Assembly: GCA_965178125.1 (NCBI GenBank)
Contig: OZ237774.1
Span: forward strand, 186,001 to 250,000
Reading direction: 5' to 3'
Length of the DNA stretch: 64,000 bases
DNA from: Bilabrum cf. latius
Lineage: Eukaryota > Bigyra: Bicosoecida > Bigyra > Bicosoecida
Position numbers and translations under genes: made by a program. Numbering within the stretch: the first letter of the stretch is position 1; every line of letters begins with the position of its first letter. Under the pieces are notes generated by a model. The model made no database searches, was not told the DNA's origin, and saw nothing but the letters and a program-made list of their open reading frames with translations. This document shows positions 58,147 to 64,000 of the stretch, one piece after another.

Positions 58147-58860
58147 TTATAAGGTGAAAATCGCGAATGACATTCTAGAGTAGTCTAGTAAGCACCAGCG
58201 TACTTGGTACCTCATACCTCGAATTTCGCACTGCATCCCTTTTAGCAAAGTCGCTTTGGTCGGGCTGTGGGTTTGCCTGATTCAGGGTTTGTTCGTTCTG
58301 TTCCGAGAGGCTATCGTTCGCTCAGAAAGGCGCTGCATCCAGCCAGGCGTAGGCATCAGCTTGTGTGAGTTATCTTGCATTCAATAGGCGAGAGAAACAC
58401 CCTTTAGTTGCCCTAGATGCCTGTCGTGACTGAGTAAGTAATTGTCGCATGAGCGCATGGGACCTGTGCCTCGGGTACCACCTGGCACAGGCTCAGTGTA
58501 GCTGCTGTGCGCTTGGTCTGTATTGAAGCTGCCGTGTATTTCTTGTAGTTGCTTCTGACTTGTAGCTGGTTGTGCAAACTTCTTCGCTCGGCCTCGCAGC
58601 TCGATCTCATGCGGGCAGTTAGACGCTTGCAAGGAGCAGCCACAAGGCCGGGAGCGCGGATGGTCCATGATTTTCGCTGCTCCCCTCGTTTGCAGTATGT
58701 CATGTCATGCGGCACGATGTCGTACGGAAGCTGGGTTCGCCCTTCAGCGGGCGTGCGCTTTATGGCAGGCGACCGAGCACTGCACTCATGCATAATTGCA
58801 AGGGAAGAAGGGCTCGCTGGCGATCAGCAGGTCATATTGAGTGAGCAAGCACTTCCGAAG
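58147..58860. other. Region upstream of the NTPase-nuclease gene
   Basis: About 710 bases. The NTPase frame is open back to 58549, so the start could be at ATG 58612 or 58762 instead of 58861. Minus-strand ORFs here have no recognisable features. Confidence 0.4.
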
Positions 58861-61659
58861 ATGGAAGATGTCCTGAGTAAGGCCAGCACTGCCCTGAATG
58901 ATGCCATGATTTCTATGAATGAGGCCAGGAGTGCTGTGGATAGGGCCGACTAGGTCGTGTATGCTGCTGCCGAGGACATTCGCAACGCCAAGACGGACGA
59001 TGAGCGCGCCGAGGCCAGACAACGCGAGCTCAACGCCATGTAGCAGCGAGACAATGACGAGTAGCGGTATGAAGAGGCCAAGCAACAGCAAGACAAGGCC
59101 AAGCAGCGGTATGAAGAGGCCAAGCAGCGGTATGAAGAGGCCAATAAGGACGCCCAAAACATGTTCGCCAAGCAGCGAGAGCAAGCCATCGCGCTCCGGG
59201 ACTGCATCCCGTCCGAGCGAACATCGCAGCACGCCCGAGCACTGGCCTCCATGATCAAGAAGGGCGAGGAGGACCTCCAGAGCCTCGAGTACCAGCGAAG
59301 GGCTCTGCAGCTGCCGGGGCTTGAGACGCCGCTGCCGTACGTCTGCACCACAGATATGAAGATGGCAGCTGGAATGCTGTTCGTGCAGCGAGTCGGCCCA
59401 AGCATCGACCGCTTCAAGGACGCCGTGAATTATGTGTCGCGGGCTGATAGTCCTCAGGAGCGCCGCGTGCTTGTGGTTGCCCAGGCCTCAGGCTCGGGAA
59501 AGACCAAGCTCGCATACGATGTGTCCGTAGATTCGAGCATCATGTCGGTCGTAGCCACTGCCGCCAAGCCCAAAGCTACAGGATTATCCCATCCTTTCGC
59601 TTGGCTAGCACGAGCCGAGCCTGAGCTTCGCGAAGCCGAGGTCCCGCATGGGGTCAAGAACGAGACTGAGCTCCTCAAGGTATTTCGCGGTTACCTGTTC
59701 GTGGTGGTGCTCGCCGCTCACATAGAGTGGGCGGCCCACGTTGCAGAAGCCCTGCATGCGCTTGAGCCACGGCAGCGGAGCCAGGACGATGTCAACCGAG
59801 CCATCCTGAGGGCAACAGCCAATGGCATCGGTCAGCCCGGCATCGCGTAGGTCGTCAAGGAACGCCTTGCCGGTATCCCGCACATACACAAGGTCGAGAA
59901 CTTGGCGCTACTGGGTATCTGGGCAGAGCAGTACGTGCAGACGGCAAAGAAGAAGCTTCAGGGCGCGCATGGGGCTCTGCTTGGGGATGCAGCCGGGGCC
60001 AACCCTCCGTCCATATTGGTGACTATTGACGAGGCCCCAAATCTCATGCAGCAGCACTTCAACACCGGTGAAGAATCAAGCACGAACTGGCTGCGTGGTG
60101 CAGCTTAGGCGCTGGCTGTTATGACGGAATAGAACGTTGCGAGCTGCGTGACAGGCACCTTCTTCGAAGTGTCAAAGTTGCTGGACGACTCGTTGTCGCC
60201 CCTACGGGGCCGCACCGAAAGGTTCAACCAGGTCGTGAATATAACGTCGGCTGACCTGTGGCACGATCTGCTGCGCCGCCATGTGCCGTCACTGCCAGAA
60301 GCAATCCCAGCCAGTCTCGAGGCGGGTCTGGAGCGGCTGGAGGGGCGGCCGATCTTCTTATTCGACCGGCTTCTCTTGACAGCGTTGGATGACCTGGTCA
60401 TGTCTAAGCCCCACACGAGCGAGTCCGAATGGCCGTCTGACATTCAGGCTATCAAGGACCCTTCGGCGCGCCGCTTGGCGGGATTCCTGTACTCACGCCT
60501 CGACTCTGCCTGGGAATCCTCGGTGGCCACCATGGTGGAGCGGATCGAGAAGTTTGTCGCGCCCACCTAGGACACCGGCAAAGACGATAGCTACCTTCTG
60601 CAGCAGCTGCTGCAAGGCGTGTTCTTCAAGGGCGGTCAGCTCCCTGTGCTGACGGCGGACTACGGCAACCGCAAACACGATAAAGACAACAAGGCCATGG
60701 AAGATGCCGTCAGGCATGGCGTGCTCGTCTACGACCCGACTGGAGAAGGGAGTGTGCTGCAGGAGCCCGTGACAGTGGAAGCTGTGCACCGGGTGGTCCG
60801 AAAGCGCTCGCTAAGGAGGGATGTATATGAGGACGAGTGGCTAGAAACCACAAGACGCGTGGTGGCTAACTGGGAGTAGGCGAAAGGGGATGTGTTCGAG
60901 CAAGCCTTTGTGTGGATGCTACTCCGCGCATGCAATGCCCATGATGACGATATGGAGCTGCAGGATGCTTTGGCTGGTGTGGTGCCAAATGGATTCGTTT
61001 TCCCGAAGAGTGTGAGGGGTAAGATCGTGAAGATCACGGGAGCTAGTCCTGTCCCGGAGGTCGGCGATGGCAGCAAGATGGACGACTGGCGTGCAATGTC
61101 CAGCATGAGCACAATCTGGTATGGCTTCCACCAAAACGCTGGAATGGACCTAATGGTGCGCACCACGGACGGCACAGTGATCGGCGTGCAGGCCAAGTCG
61201 GGCAAAGTTGACCTGGCAGACGCGGTGGCCAGCTGCAGCCTTGGTTGGCAGTACTTCTCTAGGAAGCCAATCGCGAGCAAATCGAACACGTTTTTACGGA
61301 AGCCTGGTGACTTGCGGCGATGGTTTCTTGATCATGCTCCTATCGCGGCGGGCGGGGAGCATCTGCGGCTGGTGTTCTCCGTGAAGGGCTTCAGCCCAAG
61401 CGCCGTGGATGCCGCGAATGCCTACAATGAGCTGTACCCTCAGTCTGCCATTCTGCTGTGCCAGTCGTCGGACGCGGTGCTCGGACCTTTGCATGGGGCT
61501 CTGGCAGGTCTTACCGACGTCACGACGGTTGACTTTGACCCTAGCAGTGCCGCAGCGGCGCTGATGGTACACCAGGACGTCGGTGGGAAGAACGGGCTTC
61601 AAGGCGCGGGGCAGTCTTTCAGCGAGTGGCTGGCGGAGGAGAAGAAGGGGCGAAGGTGA
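58861..61659 (+). CDS. Coiled-coil / P-loop NTPase / PD-(D/E)XK nuclease protein, Crinkler-like architecture (932 aa)
   Basis: The N-terminal ~120 residues form a coiled coil with tandem QRYEEAK repeats. A P-loop follows (ASGSGKTK, Lys214) with Walker B LVTIDEAPNL (Asp390-Glu391). After a middle region, a restriction-endonuclease-like core appears: GMDLMV (Asp763) ... GVQAKSGK (Gln777-x-Lys779), the D...QxK form of PD-(D/E)XK. NTPase plus REase-type fusion is known from CR/Crinkler effectors and related transposon-derived proteins in oomycetes, chytrids and other eukaryotes. TAGs at residues 31, 61, 68, 330, 416, 424, 570 and 673 are all read through; TGA is at 61657-61659. The TAG at 59062 occupies the position of CAG in the adjacent QRYEEAK copies. 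It could act as a nucleic-acid-targeting effector or derive from a mobile element. Substrate is unknown. Confidence 0.8.
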
Positions 61660-61850
61660 GGCGGAGTGTAGGCACGATCTAGATCTGGAATCCAGATTGA
61701 GTCATCCCTCTAGGTCTTCATCCGTTCATGTGTTGCCATGGTAGAGTCTAGACCTGTCAGGATTCTGTAAGTCTATGGCATACTATTGGCATTTGTCCAA
61801 GTTGCTCTTTGCGCACCCGTGCCCCTGTTAGCACTATTGGACTCCCCTGG

Positions 61851-62211
61851 ATGGCTTCAAATTCAGCTCCCGCCGTGTATCGTGCCTATGAGATAGGAAT
61901 CCATGTGATCCACCTTGGGTCAGTCGCCTTCCTGGACCTGCCCAAGGAGAGTATGCAGGTGCGGATGAGGCGGGGGTGACTGCGGGGGAGCCAAGTTGCC
62001 GTGATGAACGCGCTGCGCACGCTCGTGCCCGACGATCGGTTCCAGGTGCAGGGCACCGCCAACCTGCTCGAGTCCACGGAGCTGGCAGCCGAGGGCATGC
62101 TGGTGTTCTTCAACGCGAAGGCCGTGATCTCGATCGCGCTGTGCTTCTTCGCTGCGTGGCTGATTTTCTCTGCGACTATCCGTGAGAACTCGAGGGAGCT
62201 GGGGGTGCAAT
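61851..62211 (+). pseudogene. FtsX-like permease fragment interrupted by TGA
   Basis: One frame reads MASNSAPAVYRAYEIG ... FLDLPKESMQVRMRRG, TGA (61977-61979), then SQVAVMNALRTLVPDDRF ... GMLVFFNAKAVISIALCFF ... IRENSRELGV. This resembles the last extracellular part and one TM helix of FtsX/MacB-type permeases, whose conserved continuation is LRAIG. It stops at a GTAAAT donor-like site and the expected next exon is not visible. The in-frame TGA, a true stop elsewhere in this genome, suggests a decayed copy; a very short intron is less likely. Confidence 0.4.
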
Positions 62212-62267
62212 GTAAATCCCGTCTTTCTCTTGCACAGTGCGCATCCGTCTAGATTTAGAATTCTACT

Positions 62268-62310
62268 TTGCCTAAGTAGGCCGTAACATCGATGAGATAC
62301 GCCATCCCCT
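62268..62310 (+). repeat. Short direct repeat, right copy
   Basis: Right-hand partner of 57651-57701, with the spacer a few bases shorter. It lies at the border where GC content drops sharply. Confidence 0.75.
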
Positions 62311-63245
62311 AGGGTGCTCGACATGACAACCCCGTGTTTCTAAATTGCATCGAGAGTGTCACATAAACAGAATACAAAATTGTGAGGTTGAGGTAATGAA
62401 TACATGAATTGATTCGGCTCTTTCCTTTTATTTATTCCGTTGGTAACACTAGTAACAATCTAAAGATCATGTTGTATTGTCTTCGTAGTTCTTAAACAAG
62501 CAGATAAATCAAACAAAATTTCAAATTCCTTTGTTTATCTGCGTTGGTAATTACATAGCAAACGACAAATTATATTATACAGAAAAGGCAGATATTTAGG
62601 CGTTTACTTCAAAATGAAAGGAGGAATAGGCGAGACTGTAAGGGGAACAATAGACTTGAGGGTCCAGTTTATTGATGATAATTAATTGAAAGATGTATTC
62701 TGACATGGTAGCGAATAGGTAGAGGCTCGCAAATTCAAAGTCAAAGTCGGCCACAACCAATGCAGGCCAACAAATCCAATCTATTTGATGAATTTATCGC
62801 TTTGATATATTTTATCGTCATCAAACTTTTACCTTCTGCTAGCCTTCTTGCAATACTAGTTCTCTTTGGCAATAATCGAGCTTCCCATGTCATCCAAGCT
62901 GTTACTGTGCACCGCCTTGGTTTGGCTGTGGTACCACTGGGGCTCTTGGAGTCTGCAGCTCGATATTCTCTCGCGCACATTCCTTTGCTCCTACCTAAAG
63001 ATTAATTCCGACCGCTTCATGTTCTATGCCTGTAATGGGCAAATCGGCATTCGCCACCGCCCCTACATCTGCATCCACTGCTTGTTGCCAACATTTTTGA
63101 AGCGAGTTCCCATTTCAGATAGTCAAGTGTGTATTTAGATTTTGTAGATGCTATTCGGTAGTTTTCGGAATGAAAACGATTTGAATCACATTTTGGTCGC
63201 CTTGAACCAGACACAAGCATAATTGATTCAAAACATCTTAAGAAT
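62311..63245. other. AT-rich intergenic island
   Basis: About 930 bases, visibly AT-rich (runs of A/T and short poly-A/T), in strong contrast to the preceding 62 kb. I see no supported gene or RNA gene. It contains the 3' flank of the kinase gene. Confidence 0.6.
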
Positions 63246-64000
63246 TCAATTTTCACTACCTTCACGTCGTTTTTTGGCCTAACCGCCACCCTAAGGCAAA
63301 TCAGCTTCTTCACGCGATCGTTTCTTGCTTTCTGCAGACTCTGCGCTGTCCTTTAGCTGAGTTTTCACCTCGCCACGTTCTACTGCAGTAACACCATCGA
63401 ACCATTGATGATCAAGACAATCCTGAGCTGATATTCTTTTGGAAGCATCGGGACAAAGAAGTTGCCTAACAAGATCTTTAGCGTCGAGAGACACTGATGA
63501 CCAGTATTTCGAAGGGAAACTCCACTTGACACCCGATCCCAGCTTGTTGAGTGCCTCGTCGCTGAATGGAGGTCTACCTGACAATACAATGTACATGATG
63601 ACTCCAACTGACCACATATCTGCAGACAAGCCATACCTCCCGGCACCAAAGTGAGTGTCTTTACGTTCCAATACTTCTGGAGCAAAATACTGCGAAAAAA
63701 AGAAAAATTTATGAAATTTATTAACAGTTTATATACAAGAGGAAACATGAATTACGTAGAGAGGGCCTTTGTGCTCGCTCACCTGTGGAGATCCAACATA
63801 AGTTTTGAGCCCTTCGAACCCCAAGGTTCTTGCTACACCAAAGTCTGCAAGAACCGGCACCGTATCACAAGCTGGGTCTTCACTAGCAAGCAAAATGTTC
63901 TCAGGTTTCAAGTCCCTATGCATGATCTCCCGGTCGTGAAGATATTTGACAGCATCCAGAATTCCTTTCATGAGAACTTTTGCTCTGCTTTCCGGGTATG
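63246..64000 (-). CDS. CAMK/CHK2-like Ser/Thr protein kinase, 3' part (runs off the window)
   Basis: Exons 64000-63783 and 63689-63246 (complement) with a 93-base AT-rich intron, donor GTGAGC and acceptor TTCGCAG. Visible kinase motifs: HRDLKPENILL, ADFGVART, GSPQ joined to YFAPEVL (APE motif), the DMWSVGVIMYIVLSGRPPF helix and DLVRQLLCPDASKRISAQD. The subfamily resembles CHK2/DUN1/CaMK. After ...REEADLP there are two TAGs (63291 and 63279) and then TGA at 63246-63248. Read as Gln they add a short tail with KKRR. If this AT-rich stretch used the standard code the protein would end at 63291. The gene has lower GC than all others in the window. Confidence 0.85.
63690..63782 (-). other. Spliceosomal intron of the kinase gene (93 nt, phase 0)
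   Basis: GTGAGC donor and TTTTTTCGCAG acceptor. Removal joins VGSPQ to YFAPEVLER exactly as kinase alignments require. Confidence 0.92.

Noticed and set aside
61977-61979. Selenocysteine or recoded TGA
   Set aside because: TGA terminates 13 genes in this window, the site has no Sec-like context, and the surrounding gene is incomplete. A pseudogene is simpler.

Overview
The window is nuclear DNA of a microbial eukaryote (a protist or alga). It carries spliceosomal introns with GT-AG ends, eukaryotic spliceosome proteins (SF3B3, PRP38), a DHX29/36/57-type helicase, a full ABCC transporter with a TMD0, large extracellular TIG and FG-GAP proteins, and a CAMK-type kinase. Most of it is very GC-rich and gene-dense; the last ~1.7 kb is clearly AT-richer. 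I cannot place the lineage.

The key to reading the window is the genetic code. Under the standard code almost every large gene appears broken into in-frame pieces separated by TAG. With TAG read as glutamine (the assignment of NCBI translation table 15), the pieces join without frame change into complete proteins. I count 60 in-frame TAG codons in 15 genes. Of these genes 13 end in TGA, 2 in TAA and none in TAG. Glutamine is indicated by TAG/CAG exchange inside tandem repeats (59062 and 11397) and by alignment with Q in helicase and ABCC family motifs. All coordinates below use this code.

Layout. 1-6.3 kb: 3' part of a TIG-repeat multi-pass receptor-like protein (+). 7.1-8.3 kb: multi-pass membrane protein (-). 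8.8-9.3 kb: small two-exon gene (+). 10.0-13.1 kb: FG-GAP single-pass membrane protein with five exons (+). 13.4-14.1 kb: uncertain ORF sharing a ~190-bp repeat with the 8.8-kb gene. 14.2-22.2 kb: 2671-aa low-complexity protein of unknown function (+). 22.4-31.6 kb: 3079-aa DEAH helicase (-). 32.0-32.5 kb: small hypothetical (+). 32.7-38.5 kb: ABCC/MRP transporter (-). 39.0-40.6 kb: PRP38 with a C-terminal Hub1-binding element (-). 40.8-41.8 kb: Nudix hydrolase (+). 42.0-43.7 kb: 4-TM protein (-). 44.4-50.1 kb: SF3B3 (+). 50.5-52.7 kb: lysyl-tRNA synthetase with an organelle presequence (-). 53.7-57.0 kb: Gln/Ala-rich AT-hook protein with a triplicated helix-turn-helix-like unit (+). 57.8-58.1 kb: Cys-rich small protein (-). 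58.9-61.7 kb: coiled-coil/P-loop NTPase/PD-(D/E)XK nuclease of Crinkler-like architecture (+), bracketed by a short direct repeat. 61.9-62.2 kb: FtsX-like permease remnant. 63.2-64.0 kb: kinase 3' end (-).

A second unusual property is a vocabulary of short, often palindromic DNA motifs scattered through many of these genes: GTGTGACGAGTG, ATCCACCGGTGGAT, GGTGCAYCGCACGRTGGTGC, and GCGCGGCGCC paired with GGTTCCGC. They sit in the variable linkers of the encoded proteins and are mostly read in one fixed frame (GVTS, STGG, GASHGGA, GSA). This looks like in-frame insertion or spread of tiny coding repeats and may explain why several proteins are much longer than their relatives. The RNA-processing genes here (SF3B3, PRP38, helicase) are housekeeping neighbours, not an operon. 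The 57.6-62.3 kb segment looks accessory or mobile.
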